This document shows, in pieces, positions 42,001 to 45,775 of a stretch of 64,000 bases of DNA. The notes under the pieces are model-generated. The model saw only the letters and a program-made list of their open reading frames with translations, had not been told where the DNA came from and searched no databases. The DNA is from Amphimedon queenslandica. Its lineage: Eukaryota > Porifera > Demospongiae > Haplosclerida > Niphatidae. Position 1 is the first letter of the stretch; each line of letters starts with the position of its first letter. The stretch covers positions 169,276 through 233,275 of the forward strand of contig NW_003546260.1 of assembly GCF_000090795.2 (NCBI RefSeq), in the 5' to 3' direction. A program made the translations under genes and the position numbers.

Positions 42001-44780
42001 GTAGGAATTAAACGGTCACCTTGCTTACAGCATTTAAAAGCAAGCATTTAGAAGCAGTCACTGTACAAGTGATATAGCTAAATCAGCAATTGTAGCCATG
42101 CAGTTTTCAAGTTAGGCTTCTCCACTGAAGGGCAAGTGAACTTGAAGTGTCAGAGTTGTGACTGGCATCAGTTATTTACATCAATGAAGAAGATGGAATC
42201 GAATATCTGCTTTCTTAAGCTTCCTTGCTGCAATAAGGACAAGTTTCATAGCTTCTTAATTGAATCTAAACCTTTCATAGCTGATGGAGAAGTTTTTGGA
42301 TGGTATATCTGCCTTATATTGCTGATAGAAAACTCATAATTTCTTCCAGTGTGTTGGTCGTCATTTTATTTTACTGTGCGCACTCCCACTTTCAATGAAA
42401 AATTGAAACTTGACTTCGTATTGCATTGATAATGTATAGTATCTACCATATTACGCATAAATGGGGGTGACGTATGAGGACAGACAGAAAGACTGGGCAT
42501 GGCTGAGATTACTGCTAGAGTGGAGTGAGCTCAGGCTCGTCTCAATTACTTCAGAAAAAACATCTTAATAAAAATTTAATAATAGTTATTATTATGACTT
42601 CAAGTGAACTGTACCATTTTGCTTGTGGCCATGTCTTTCTACATGTGCTTGTGGGTTTACAGCCTTGCCTTTAACAATTTTAATGTTATTATGGTGAGCT
42701 ATGCTACTGAAAGAGACCATGATAACTGTGACAGAAATTTTTTAATTTTTGAATCTGGCCTCCATACTGTGCCCATGGCATACACTTTTATACTGTACGT
42801 GAAGGACAGAAGCGATTTGATGATGCTGTGTTAACAGTTTTATAGTGCACCTTCTCGTTTAAAACTCTGCCTTTTCTGAAAACGTTAACAATGGTGGTTG
42901 CTAACATTATCAGATTTACACTTTATAGTATGTAAAGGCTCCCATTAGTCTCACCACGCCCCTTCACTACCTGTATGGAGACACTCGTAGTAAAAAATTG
43001 TGCAATATGCAGAGAAATCCAAGTCCCAATCAGATTGCTCGAACAACGTGTAGAACAAGTAGTCATGTGACCGAAGAGCTCTGTTTAAGACAAAAGAGGA
43101 AGGAAGAATGAGGACCAAATAAAGGTAGGAAGGAGGCAGATGCTTTATCCTTGTCTTCTTTAGCTAGAAAGGATCTCTTTTAGCTGTTTTGACTGATATG
43201 GTCTCCTCTTTCCCATAATGTAGAGCCAACCACATGCTCTTCTTTGCACACATTTCAGATGGAAGTGTCTCCAGACCCTTCCTCTGCATGTAGTGAAGGG
43301 ACGGGGCGAAACTAAGCTCCGATACACTAGGCAAAATGTTGTTTGCAACATTTGTACTATGATCTTGTAAGTAACATGTTGCCACTGTTCTATTTCAGGC
43401 AACATGTTGCTTACAAGATCACAAGTAACCACAAATGTTGCAAGCAACATGTTGCCTAGTATATGGGGGACCTTAAGACTATAATCAGTTGGCATTAGTT
43501 ATATTTTACCTCGTACAGTAATTAATTTAACATTTTATATAATGGTGTAACAATATTCACCACCAAAAGTAATATTAAACCCAAAACTCAAAATTGTTAG
43601 GGAGGGTATCCTACAAGATAGAGAAGAGGATATGGCTAGTTCCAACTTCCAAGTGGCATGATTCCAGTGACCTGGCCAGTACATATTTATAAACCCCAGG
43701 CTTACTTATAAGCTGGCATTGATGTATGGAGTAGGTAGGTATAATTTTACTTATATTTGTACAATTTGGCATAAGTATACAGTATGCAATTATGTCTAAA
43801 AATGGGCTCAGAATATTTCCTTTGAGACTAGGAGTGCAGTCTAACAGAATGGTAAGTCCAACAATAGAACTTTGCTCTATTCATGTGTTTACCCAGTGCA
43901 CTTCTGGTTGCAAATTTTGCAATATAATTATTCTAAACGCAGCTATTACAGTACAACTAGTACAACAAGTATAAAACAATGATTGAGAAGTAATAGAATA
44001 GGGTGGAGAATTATAAGTAATGTGATTCTCTCAGTTTATTTCTGTAATTTTTTATGCAAAAACAATAAGAATTACTTGACTCTCTACCCTATGTTAAATG
44101 GAGGGGGATTATACTGACCTTCTCTTCATACTCCCTAGTTCTTTGAGTCACGTCATCCTGAAATAATTGAAGATTACGTTTCTTTTGATGCTCTTGCTGA
44201 CGTTGCTCCTTCTGCCTCTGGCGTATTTCTTGTTCCCTCTCCTTTTTATCTTGAATTTCCTTCAACAGCTTTTCCTTGTATGGATAAAGATTGGGTATAC
44301 CAGAATCCTTTTTCTTTTCTATAACAAGTACAAATAGATGATAATGTATAAGGGTATATTTCACTAGAAAAAATTTTGTTCTAGAAAGGATTACATCAAG
44401 ATTTTACACAGGATTCGGCATAGTGCTCATGTAGTATGAATTTTTAAAATTTGACAAATATACAGGGTATTTTTAGAAATCACTACTAAAAATTTTCCAT
44501 TTTTCTAATACATTTACATTTCACATGTTGTATAAATTTTAAAACTGATTCTGATAAAAATTTGGATTTTTTACGAACAGGCACTAACACGTGCAATCTT
44601 ACTAGAAGATTTCTTGCTCTTGCTTTTAGCCTCTTTCTTCATCTTGCGACGATGCTCTTTAACTTTTCTCTCAATCTTGTAACGTTTAGCTGCCGGTAGA
44701 CGTTTGCTCTGTCTTTCTATAGGACCATAGTAAAGTAAAATGACAAACTAACGATGGCTACACTTACTTTTCTTTACCAT
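1..44780 (-). CDS. GNL3L: GNL3L/nucleostemin-type circularly permuted GTPase, 3' end beyond the window
   Basis: Nucleolar GTPase of the nucleostemin family (YRG/MMR_HSR1 type), expected to act in ribosome biogenesis and growth control. Coding exons on the minus strand, in order: 44780-44768, 44716-44603, 44318-44119, 1957-1912, 1866-1829, 1785-1714, 1666-1603, 778-675, 616-478, 428-341, 291-177. All junctions keep phase. The start is MVKKKRQSKRLP, followed by a Lys/Arg-rich nucleolar-signal-like N-terminus and a charged coiled-coil exon beginning [13 protein letters not shown]. The GTPase order is permuted as in the family: DARDP motif (exon 1785-1714), then G4 NKID (split 1666/778), then G1 P-loop GLPNVGKSS (428-341), then G3 DCPGIV (291-177). 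The C-terminus continues past position 1. The intron after the EEK codons (44118 to 1958) is about 42.2 kb and full of transposons, while the others are mostly 40-820 bp. The [12 protein letters not shown] stretch favours GNL3L over GNL3, but one sponge gene may be ancestral to both. Confidence 0.93.
2228..2620 (+). pseudogene. LINE reverse transcriptase fragment (palm/fingers part)
   Basis: Plus-strand translation shows the family pattern of non-LTR reverse transcriptases: a KSG..N.TAVHNY segment, then [15 protein letters not shown], then a GFISGQST motif, a degraded catalytic region, and a [17 protein letters not shown] block. The frame has stop codons and has lost the YADD active site. A second piece of the same kind of protein lies at 6781-6960. 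The two are separated by 4.1 kb that contains an inserted transposon, so they may be halves of one old copy. Confidence 0.7.
2862..2870. repeat. Target-site duplication, left copy
   Basis: The 9-mer gcgattact directly precedes the left terminus of the RecQ-bearing TIR element. It matches gcaattact at 5374-5382 in 8 of 9 positions. The unoccupied site occurs in related repeats at about 13132, 17552 and 25432 as gcgatcact or gcaatcact. Confidence 0.75.
3027..4080 (+). pseudogene. RecQ-like DEAD/DEAH-box DNA helicase, decayed
   Basis: Related to superfamily 2 RecQ helicases. It starts [17 protein letters not shown] at 3027. Walker A is LPTGYGKS, motif Ia/Ib is [11 protein letters not shown], motif II is VDEVH (usual DEAH/DEVH) at about 3468, and motif III is ALTATAT at about 3630. 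A 55-bp intron (3494-3548) joins exons so that the reading continues [15 protein letters not shown]. Domain-2 motifs [12 protein letters not shown] and [13 protein letters not shown] appear at 3990-4080. Lesions: in-frame TAG at 3198, a one-base loss near 3905 (frame change before [16 protein letters not shown]), and TAA in place of a Gln codon near 3968. The C-terminal arginine-finger region is not recognisable. The length fits only the helicase core, so this is a gene carried and then lost by the element rather than a host RecQ gene. Confidence 0.85.
4204..4751. mobile_element. 548-bp TIR MITE nested in the RecQ element
   Basis: The termini are perfect inverted repeats of about 23 bp: taccgtaatttgcctttttt at the left, with its complement ending ggcaaattacggta at the right. 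Sub-terminal blocks rich in cgaaaatttt are also repeated in inverted orientation. There is no coding potential. It truncates the helicase region downstream of its domain 2. Confidence 0.75.
5016..5210 (-). CDS. Small Cys-rich ORF within the RecQ element, possible first exon
   Basis: The ORF begins [18 protein letters not shown] and continues with [20 protein letters not shown]. The CLCC pair near the start, followed by a basic stretch and a helical segment, resembles N-terminal zinc-binding modules (ZAD-like) of transposon-encoded proteins. That is a resemblance from memory only. It is on the opposite strand to the helicase and 3' of it. It may be a degenerate first exon of the element's own protein or a chance ORF. 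Confidence 0.3.
   Translation of the reverse strand: MAAPNDLCLCCGLATKRDRRLIHLYSCQSVLPALVQLLDQAMLESGVESRTVPILECTPCIYLC
5374..6770. other. Repeat flank, AT-rich DNA without a recognisable gene
   Basis: Positions 5374-5430 continue the repeat interrupted by the RecQ element (compare 13131 on, 17553 on, 25433 on). Around 6120-6420 there is a run of diverged tcaatt/gattgac words. Positions 6471-6500 repeat a block also present at 2645-2675 (ctacaccagggagca). I see no coding exon here. Confidence 0.4.
6781..6960 (+). pseudogene. LINE reverse transcriptase fragment, region after the active site
   Basis: Translation reads [20 protein letters not shown] and then [11 protein letters not shown], the pattern that follows the YADD motif in LINE reverse transcriptases. 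It is short, without an intact frame, and lies on the same strand as the fragment at 2228-2620. Confidence 0.6.
6960..7815. other. Transposon-derived DNA, no assigned gene
   Basis: A 77-codon minus-strand ORF (7539-7306) has no family features I recognise. The stretch just upstream of the hAT remnant is probably degraded hAT transposase sequence. Nothing further can be supported. Confidence 0.3.
7816..7932 (+). pseudogene. hAT transposase C-terminal dimerisation domain remnant
   Basis: The frame reads HPELAKLAC, a stop, then [15 protein letters not shown] and VGKIIRPER. This closely follows the hAT family signature ([23 protein letters not shown]). One stop codon interrupts it. No upstream catalytic part is clear, so this is a short fossil. 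Confidence 0.7.
8133..8157. repeat. (AAT)n microsatellite
   Basis: A short run of aataataataataataataat follows a gatgatgatgg stretch. It produces artificial poly-Ile and poly-His ORFs on the minus strand. Confidence 0.8.
8196..9296 (+). pseudogene. 3' part of a LINE with zinc-knuckle and nuclease-like region, split by a MITE
   Basis: The reading is in two blocks, 8196-8579 and 9028-9296, separated by an inserted MITE. Block 1 has a degraded Cys-rich knuckle (SCQVCSCP), then [16 protein letters not shown], then [20 protein letters not shown] with VTIIS. The last part is the R-P-D...DVT pattern of the restriction-like nuclease region of some LINE C-termini. Block 2 continues in frame after the MITE: AEARKR, then [41 protein letters not shown], and a stop at 9294. 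Stops and small frameshifts in block 1 show it is dead. The 3' tail ends in TAA repeats. Confidence 0.7.
8580..9027. mobile_element. 448-bp hAT-like MITE with perfect 8-bp target duplication
   Basis: The terminal inverted repeat is taggccytgtgaaattatgc. Flanking 8-mers gtaagagg at 8572-8579 and 9028-9035 are identical. The interior contains many copies of gaataatagg. An 8-bp duplication is typical of hAT elements. Removing the element restores the LINE reading frame exactly (GCA CGT AAG AGG ACT). A related right end lies near 29735-29757. Confidence 0.9.
9300..9830 (+). repeat. Serial 5'-truncated LINE 3' ends with TAA-rich tails
   Basis: Two short copies of the same LINE 3' end (about 9430-9600 and 9640-9830) follow the longer copy. 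Each holds the segment encoding QRLSV-type residues, the Pro-rich end, and a (TAA)n tail. This is what repeated 5'-truncated insertion of one LINE family would leave. Confidence 0.65.
9832..10488. mobile_element. 657-bp TIR MITE in copy 1 of the tandem duplication
   Basis: The ends are cagtggcggatctag and, inverted, ctagatctgccactg. A direct atagc flanks both sides (9827-9831, 10489-10493). The second copy of the tandem duplication (14570 region) lacks the element and shows the joined site catagttataataataat. The CAGTGGCGGA terminus is hAT-like, although only 5 bp of duplication are visible. Confidence 0.8.
10494..10800 (+). repeat. LINE 3' end fragment with TAA-rich tail
   Basis: This is a 5'-truncated copy of the LINE 3' segment (gaggtcttgac...tttcagagacttt...cagtggatgg), ending in ataataataacaataaa. 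The homologous copy is at 14570-14890. Confidence 0.6.
10801..12020. repeat. 5' part of DDE transposon unit, copy 1
   Basis: It aligns over its length with 14890-16440 in copy 2. It contains a 99-codon minus-strand ORF (11627-11328) whose relatives lie at 16043-15852 and, more diverged, 20317-20084; the function is unknown. At 11672-11926 (+) it encodes a knuckle-like C..C....HFL.EC pattern ([20 protein letters not shown]) like the tail of LINE reverse transcriptases. There is no intact gene. Confidence 0.5.
12025..13075 (+). pseudogene. IS630/Tc1-type DDE transposase, copy 1
   Basis: The transposase catalyses cut-and-paste transposition through a DDE triad. The N-terminal part has [17 protein letters not shown], as in the DNA-binding region. 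Asp1 is in [19 protein letters not shown] (12269), Asp2 in AMDNASYH (12544), and Glu in [18 protein letters not shown] (12792). A tail with [10 protein letters not shown] resembles the acidic C-terminus of these proteins. Several frameshifts and stops separate the blocks, so it is inactive. Confidence 0.85.
13085..14504 (+). pseudogene. Unrecognised multi-exon accessory gene of the transposon unit, copy 1 (decayed)
   Basis: Downstream of the transposase, all full copies carry the same series of exon-like blocks bounded by gt-ag signals. One block has [12 protein letters not shown] in one frame. One begins [17 protein letters not shown] (about 13583-13635). One has [10 protein letters not shown] and ends CS. 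One is hydrophobic and membrane-helix-like ([17 protein letters not shown]) followed by basic residues. The last begins SSTAIEKE. I do not recognise the protein. This copy has stops and is cut at 14504 by the tandem-duplication junction. Confidence 0.45.
13811..14019. mobile_element. 209-bp TIR MITE inside the accessory gene, copy 1
   Basis: The inverted ends are taccgtatagcgtgaaattt and, at the right, aaatttcccgctatacggta. The interior repeats attcgccaaa in both orientations, so the whole element can fold. The homologous introns at about 18240 and 23280 lack it. The flanks fit a TA target. A half-similar terminus occurs near 24038. Confidence 0.8.
15047..15215. mobile_element. Short TIR MITE in copy 2
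   Basis: taaaggcggatttacaatat at the left is mirrored by atattgtaaatcagccttaa at the right. Copy 1 has the uninterrupted sequence (about 10930-10950, gagctacactcattgac). The target duplication is unclear because the left edge contains a small palindrome, gcctttagtaaaggc. Confidence 0.65.
16441..17455 (+). pseudogene. IS630/Tc1-type DDE transposase, copy 2
   Basis: This has the same blocks as copy 1 and a better preserved N-terminal part (KDLG, then [15 protein letters not shown]). Asp1 codon at 16707 in [13 protein letters not shown], Asp2 at 16971 in VMDNASYH, Glu at 17220 in [18 protein letters not shown]. Frameshifts and stops disable it. The acidic tail [16 protein letters not shown] is present. 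Confidence 0.85.
17456..19545 (+). pseudogene. Accessory gene of the transposon unit, copy 2 (interrupted)
   Basis: Same exon-like blocks as copy 1. The best preserved parts are [18 protein letters not shown] with [16 protein letters not shown] (about 17710-17860), a helix-like [20 protein letters not shown] (about 18325-18385), and a last exon from about 18540 that is split by a 0.7-kb long-TIR element and resumes with [18 protein letters not shown] before a stop. It is not intact. The membrane-helix reading depends on the length of an A-run that varies between copies. Confidence 0.45.
18765..19477. mobile_element. Fold-back element with inverted repeats of over 200 bp
   Basis: The left arm (from ttaaagggtaactgcacccc to about 19045) and right arm (about 19200 to the mirrored ggggtgcagttaccctttaa) are near-perfect inverted repeats of well over 200 bp, including a cacttccggtggtgggcgtgg block. 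It sits in the last exon of the accessory gene. The homologous exon at 23757 shows the empty site. The flanks fit TA or TTAA. Confidence 0.8.
19546..20080. other. AT-rich spacer, no gene seen
   Basis: No reading frame or repeat end that I can identify. Confidence 0.4.
20081..20800. repeat. Diverged 5' piece of the DDE transposon unit
   Basis: The minus-strand ORF 20317-20084 contains [15 protein letters not shown], resembling the copy-1 ORF segment [16 protein letters not shown]. The stretch near 20650 (ctactgtagaaattagtactgtgac) parallels the block before the transposase in copies 2 and 4. The transposase itself is absent. Confidence 0.45.
20821..22474 (+). pseudogene. DIRS-like retroelement 3' part: RNase H end and tyrosine recombinase
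   Basis: DIRS elements integrate by a tyrosine recombinase after reverse transcription. At 20869-20998 the frame reads [18 protein letters not shown], the typical end of the RNase H domain. The ORF from 21659 to 22474 encodes, from about 21806, a recombinase N-terminal SAM-like domain ([33 protein letters not shown]) and the first catalytic Arg in [10 protein letters not shown] (22346). It stops before the H-x-x-R and Tyr motifs, so the enzyme is truncated. Small gt-ag bounded blocks between 21040 and 21800 are unexplained. Confidence 0.75.
22475..23100. other. Spacer with no recognisable gene
   Basis: A short open frame near 22760-22860 ([17 protein letters not shown]) has no assignable family. 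It may be an upstream piece of the accessory gene copy that follows. Confidence 0.3.
23100..23827 (+). pseudogene. Accessory gene of the transposon unit, copy 3 (3' exons only, last exon intact)
   Basis: This copy lacks the transposase. Its last exon, from about 23543 to the stop at 23825, is open for 94 codons and gives the clearest view of the unknown protein's C-terminus: [16 protein letters not shown], then [13 protein letters not shown], then [19 protein letters not shown], and a final [14 protein letters not shown]. An overlapping frame (23370-23663) is also open, but the homology among copies follows the first frame. The preceding acceptor present in other copies is deleted here. Confidence 0.5.
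24340..25350 (+). pseudogene. IS630/Tc1-type DDE transposase, copy 4
   Basis: Same motif blocks as the other copies, but the first catalytic Asp is lost: the codon at 24561 is AAT (Asn) in [10 protein letters not shown] instead of DETWANAH. Asp2 (24842, AMDNAS) and Glu (25091) remain; the LNPIE motif has become LNLIE. Frameshifts are present, so it is inactive. Confidence 0.8.
25351..26775 (+). pseudogene. Accessory gene of the transposon unit, copy 4
   Basis: Blocks include [20 protein letters not shown] (about 25575-25635), [19 protein letters not shown] (about 26033-26090) ending in ACS at a gtaagt donor, a helix-like block with [19 protein letters not shown], and a last exon with [16 protein letters not shown] that stops early after the inserted repeat. 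It is decayed. Confidence 0.45.
27079..27675 (+). pseudogene. Merlin/ISXO2-type transposase, C-terminally truncated
   Basis: A 199-codon ORF. It has a Cys knuckle C-W-R-C ([17 protein letters not shown]), the family helix-turn-helix region, WYNFCREVC, and the first catalytic acidic motif [10 protein letters not shown] followed by a Gly-rich turn. After [12 protein letters not shown] the sequence diverges and the other two catalytic residues are missing. The preceding ATG at 27028 opens a Ser-rich frame that stops at once, so 27079 is the usable start. Confidence 0.8.
27750..28167 (+). pseudogene. P-element/THAP9-like transposase fragment
   Basis: Block 1 reads [20 protein letters not shown], and block 2, after an intron-like gap ending in ttttcag at 28043, reads [19 protein letters not shown] with [12 protein letters not shown]. 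These match the conserved P-element transposase order (LPS.RTL.DYTH, then DEM.IKE.L.Y...G...GF...GD). The THAP domain and the catalytic C-terminus are not present. Confidence 0.75.
28263..28450 (+). repeat. Duplicated transposon segment, copy a
   Basis: About 190 bp similar to 29305-29510. It could encode [20 protein letters not shown], a charged helix. The origin is unknown; the two copies are 1 kb apart on the same strand. Confidence 0.55.
28451..29100. other. Transposon-derived DNA, weak ORF only
   Basis: A partial open frame near 28810-29005 ([30 protein letters not shown]) has no family I recognise. Confidence 0.3.
29101..29290 (+). pseudogene. LINE C-terminal fragment, same family as 41298-41609
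   Basis: The translation parallels the longer fragment at 41340: a [20 protein letters not shown] block, then QRPYTIINF and [14 protein letters not shown]. It is interrupted by stops. Confidence 0.6.
29305..29510 (+). repeat. Duplicated transposon segment, copy b
   Basis: Second, more decayed copy of 28263-28450 (tcttacatgtcaggaaaactc...aatggagagacaaaag). Confidence 0.55.
29640..29757. mobile_element. Remnant related to the hAT-like MITE at 8580-9027
   Basis: It contains aagaataatag words and ends atagcataattatcccaagcct, resembling the right terminus aagcataatttcacaaggccta. The left end was not located. Confidence 0.45.
29842..30316. mobile_element. 475-bp TIR MITE built of aatagtagcc words
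   Basis: The ends are tactgtatatcctcaaat and, inverted, ttgaggaaatacagta. Both flanks inside hold a degenerate tandem array of about 14-17 bp with core aatagtagccaccctc (seven or more copies, in direct and inverted groups). A lone related word occurs near 33335. Confidence 0.65.
30349..30543 (+). repeat. 190-bp direct repeat, upstream copy
   Basis: Aligns with 32056-32233 apart from a 15-bp indel near 30478. The pair brackets the RPA-like pseudogene. Core: actgtaaggtcaaaggga. Confidence 0.75.
30709..31827 (+). pseudogene. RPA1-like OB-fold/zinc-ribbon protein, decayed
   Basis: Replication protein A large-subunit-like proteins bind single-stranded DNA through OB folds. Start ATG at 30709 has a good context (ccaccATGG). 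OB-like block 1 has [17 protein letters not shown] with [18 protein letters not shown]. Block 2 has [19 protein letters not shown] and, in a shifted frame, [12 protein letters not shown] then [15 protein letters not shown]. Block 3 has a zinc-ribbon pattern C-x2-C...C-x2-C ([20 protein letters not shown]). An in-frame TAG at 31114, two frameshifts and two further stops show it is dead. It is probably element-borne rather than the host RPA1, which is much longer. Confidence 0.7.
31828..32055. other. AT-rich spacer after the RPA-like pseudogene
   Basis: A short tandem duplication (ttctcattgatgattcatttttt, twice, 31860-31920) is the only structure seen. Confidence 0.4.
32056..32233 (+). repeat. 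190-bp direct repeat, downstream copy
   Basis: Partner of 30349-30543; see that entry. About 1.7 kb separates the starts of the two copies. Confidence 0.75.
32543..32686. mobile_element. Fold-back hairpin element with 60-70 bp arms
   Basis: The arms contain ctatggtttctcagtgagta / tcagtaatgtaagac on the left and the complementary gtcttacattactgata / gaaaccatag on the right, around a 13-base loop near 32609-32621. A single diverged arm of the same family is at about 26795-26870. Confidence 0.75.
32690..34379. other. Transposon-derived DNA with unassigned short ORFs
   Basis: ORFs at 32928-33191 ([19 protein letters not shown]) and 33794-34012 ([19 protein letters not shown]) look protein-like in composition, but I cannot assign a family. 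A gt-ag bounded block near 34165-34263 has [19 protein letters not shown]. They are probably pieces of one or more dead transposon genes. Confidence 0.3.
34380..34690 (+). pseudogene. pogo/Tigger-type (DDE_1) transposase fragment
   Basis: Reading across stops and one shift gives [20 protein letters not shown] and then [20 protein letters not shown] with [12 protein letters not shown]. This is the central conserved order of DDE_1 transposases (V.G.EKRE.T..LA..ASG, then H.N.W...E.M..Y...IL.PYV). The DNA-binding and C-terminal parts are not found. Confidence 0.7.
34691..36900. other. Transposon-derived DNA, weak ORFs
   Basis: Near 35040-35260 a plus frame reads [13 protein letters not shown] and, shifted, [23 protein letters not shown] 36462-36761 is unassigned, and near 36765-36825 a [13 protein letters not shown]-like string could belong to a transposase. 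None is strong enough to name. Confidence 0.25.
36992..37206 (+). pseudogene. Degenerate PHD-finger-like module of a transposon protein
   Basis: The frame reads [20 protein letters not shown], then [20 protein letters not shown] and CCQLFMS before a stop. The C-x2-C...W(F)H..C.G.S arrangement resembles PHD fingers seen in some LINE and DNA-transposon proteins of invertebrates. The third and fourth ligands expected before the Trp are replaced (F and H), so zinc binding is doubtful. Confidence 0.4.
37207..37925. other. Spacer, no gene assigned
   Basis: An ORF near 37675-37887 ends [17 protein letters not shown]. It is unassigned and just upstream of the exon-like repeats. Confidence 0.3.
37926..38370 (+). 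repeat. Three exon-like tandem repeats
   Basis: Units begin after an attag/acag acceptor-like sequence at 37935, 38056 and 38281. They share gattccactcctg..tcgttg and aaaggagaaag. Units 1 and 3 encode [20 protein letters not shown] or close variants. The middle unit is expanded by an internal duplication of a ttcccacgctntcg...aaattcc block (38100-38200). A following block (38405-38548) encodes [20 protein letters not shown] and ends in a stop. It may be a decayed gene with duplicated exons; function unknown. Confidence 0.45.
38675..39720. mobile_element. 1.05-kb TIR element with 25-bp ends and TA flanks
   Basis: Left end tatagtcggttcaagttgag, right end ctcaacttgaaccgactata. The inverted match runs over about 25 bp with one indel. 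It is bounded by TA on both sides, as for Tc1/mariner-related elements. The interior has a cgacctgggggcgtagcccc palindrome and no clear ORF. Confidence 0.75.
39721..40880. other. Spacer with an acidic C-terminal-like ORF piece
   Basis: Near 40105-40233 the plus strand reads [20 protein letters not shown] and ends [10 protein letters not shown] before a stop. It looks like the acidic tail of a protein but is unassigned. Confidence 0.3.
40885..41104 (-). pseudogene. Zinc-knuckle-like exon of a transposon protein
   Basis: Minus-strand frame: YNM, then [20 protein letters not shown] and [14 protein letters not shown]-x2-C...C cluster followed by a W-L-x-G-S/A-A-P block recalls a domain repeated in cnidarian and sponge transposon proteins. 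The memory-based match is weak. Confidence 0.35.
41106..41137. repeat. (ATT)n microsatellite
   Basis: An uninterrupted run of about nine ATT/TTA units. Confidence 0.9.
41240..41609 (+). pseudogene. LINE protein C-terminus
   Basis: An open frame from 41298 to the stop at 41607 contains [20 protein letters not shown], then [20 protein letters not shown] and [20 protein letters not shown]. It matches, from memory, the very C-terminal region of LINE polyproteins in cnidarians and sponges (EVEHG.F.PLVFS..GG.G, ...RCRLSF.LLR.AI.C.RG.R). Only this tail is present; upstream polymerase sequence is absent, as in 5'-truncated inserts. Related to 29101-29290. Confidence 0.7.
41610..43320. other. Transposon-derived DNA with a Cys-rich fragment
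   Basis: Around 42110-42200 the plus strand reads [20 protein letters not shown], a C-x2-C-x-W...F motif seen in some transposon ORFs. An ORF at 42604-42834 is unassigned. The remainder is AT-rich. Confidence 0.3.
43322..43462. mobile_element. Fold-back element with 60-bp arms (aggcaacatgttgc)
   Basis: The arms actaggcaaaatgttg...agtaacatgttgcc and ggcaacatgttgctt...catgttgcctagta are inverted repeats around a 13-base loop. TA lies at the outer ends. Confidence 0.8.
43463..44118. other. 5' end of the long GNL3L intron, no feature identified
   Basis: AT-rich sequence with no repeat ends or ORFs that I can name. Confidence 0.4.
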
Positions 44781-44938
44781 CTCTTTTACACTTGGAACAC
44801 GTGTCCTGGCTGTCTGGGTGTGGTCTAATAGTTATGAACACACTATGAACACACCCACTTTGACTCGCCCATTTTCCAATTTCAATTTTCAACTTCAAGT
44901 CTTCAACTGTTTTGAAATCCAAGGTGTTTATCGAGGCC
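44781..44938. promoter_or_regulatory. 158-bp bidirectional promoter region, GNL3L / ICMT
   Basis: The two start codons point away from each other across 158 bp. A CACGTG E-box is at 44798-44803, 18 bp upstream of the GNL3L start codon. No TATA box is evident. Both transcription starts must lie in or very near this interval. Confidence 0.6.
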
Positions 44939-45775
44939 ATGGATATATCAGACTATATTCCCGTGTATGAAGGACAGCTAGCTTTTATTACTTTTACCAT
45001 AACATCAATACTTCTGGTGGTATTGTGGACTTCCATATCTAGTGTGATCTTCATCATCATAGAGGCTTCTTGTGTTGTCACACTTCTGTCCCTGTGGAAC
45101 CCAGTACGTATCAGTCGTGTAATTCTTGTCTCTCACCTATTAGGATTTGTGTTTGGTTTGGGTATCTTGATACTTCAGTTTGAAAGTGAATCAGGGATCC
45201 AGTATGTGGGGGCCTACTTGATATCACTCTCATTCTTTCACTGCTCAGAATATGTCATCACAGCCATTCATAATCCAAGAACACTTTCCCTAGATTCATT
45301 TCTTATTAATCATAGTAAAGAGTATGTTATAGCAGCTGTTGCTAGCTGGATTGAATACGCCTTGGAGTATTATTACTGGCCGTGGATTAAGTCTCTGTAT
45401 TTTATAAGTTTTCTGGGCATTGCTTTGGTTGTTTTTGGTGAATCTTTACGAAAACTAGCTATGCTCACTGCAACGTCAAATTTTACTCACAATATTCAAT
45501 ATTACAAACGTCATGGACATCAACTTGTTACATGGGGGGTGTACAAATTTTTTCGTCATCCATCGTATGTTGGTTGGTTTTACTGGAGTTTTGGCACACA
45601 GCTTGTGTTATGTAATCCTGTGTGTGCTGTGGCATATGTAGCTGCTTCTTGGTTGTTCTTTCGTGATAGGATAATGTGTGAAGAAGAGAGTCTAGTTCAT
45701 TTTTTTGGTCAGGAGTATCTTGACTATCAGGAGAAAGTTGGAACTGGATTGCCATTCATCAGTGGTTTTAGGTAA
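44939..45775 (+). CDS. ICMT: Protein-S-isoprenylcysteine O-methyltransferase (ICMT), single exon
   Basis: ER membrane enzyme that methylates the prenylated C-terminal Cys of CaaX proteins such as Ras and Rho GTPases, using S-adenosylmethionine. 278 residues, close to the vertebrate length. ATG at 44939 in a gccATGG context; an in-frame TTG upstream (44912) is not a credible start. There are several hydrophobic segments (for example LAFITFTITSILLVVLW, VILVSHLLGFVFGLGIL). The family core is present: GHQLVTWGVYKFFRHPSYVG (RHPxYxG), then EEESLVHFFGQEYLDYQ near the C-terminus (EE...FGxxYxxY), which form the cofactor and prenyl-lipid sites. There is no intron, although most neighbours are intron-rich. 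Confidence 0.95.
   Translation: MDISDYIPVYEGQLAFITFTITSILLVVLWTSISSVIFIIIEASCVVTLLSLWNPVRISRVILVSHLLGFVFGLGILILQFESESGIQYVGAYLISLSFFHCSEYVITAIHNPRTLSLDSFLINHSKEYVIAAVASWIEYALEYYYWPWIKSLYFISFLGIALVVFGESLRKLAMLTATSNFTHNIQYYKRHGHQLVTWGVYKFFRHPSYVGWFYWSFGTQLVLCNPVCAVAYVAASWLFFRDRIMCEEESLVHFFGQEYLDYQEKVGTGLPFISGFR

Larger units (their letters stand above)
1958..44118 (-). other. 42.2-kb transposon-filled intron of the GNL3L gene
   Basis: The exon ending at 44119 finishes on a complete codon (phase 0) with donor gtcagt. The exon starting at 1957 begins in phase 0 after acceptor ctttag. The joined product matches the family order: basic coiled coil, then the exon with LAKTWAQ, then the DARDP exon. 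No further exon of this gene is recognisable in between. Everything I could identify inside the intron is mobile-element DNA or its decay products, in both orientations. It is possible that a small extra exon is hidden here. Confidence 0.85.

Noticed and set aside
44912-44938. Longer ICMT start upstream of 44939
   Set aside because: The upstream codon is TTG with no Met; the ATG at 44939 has a good context and fits family length.
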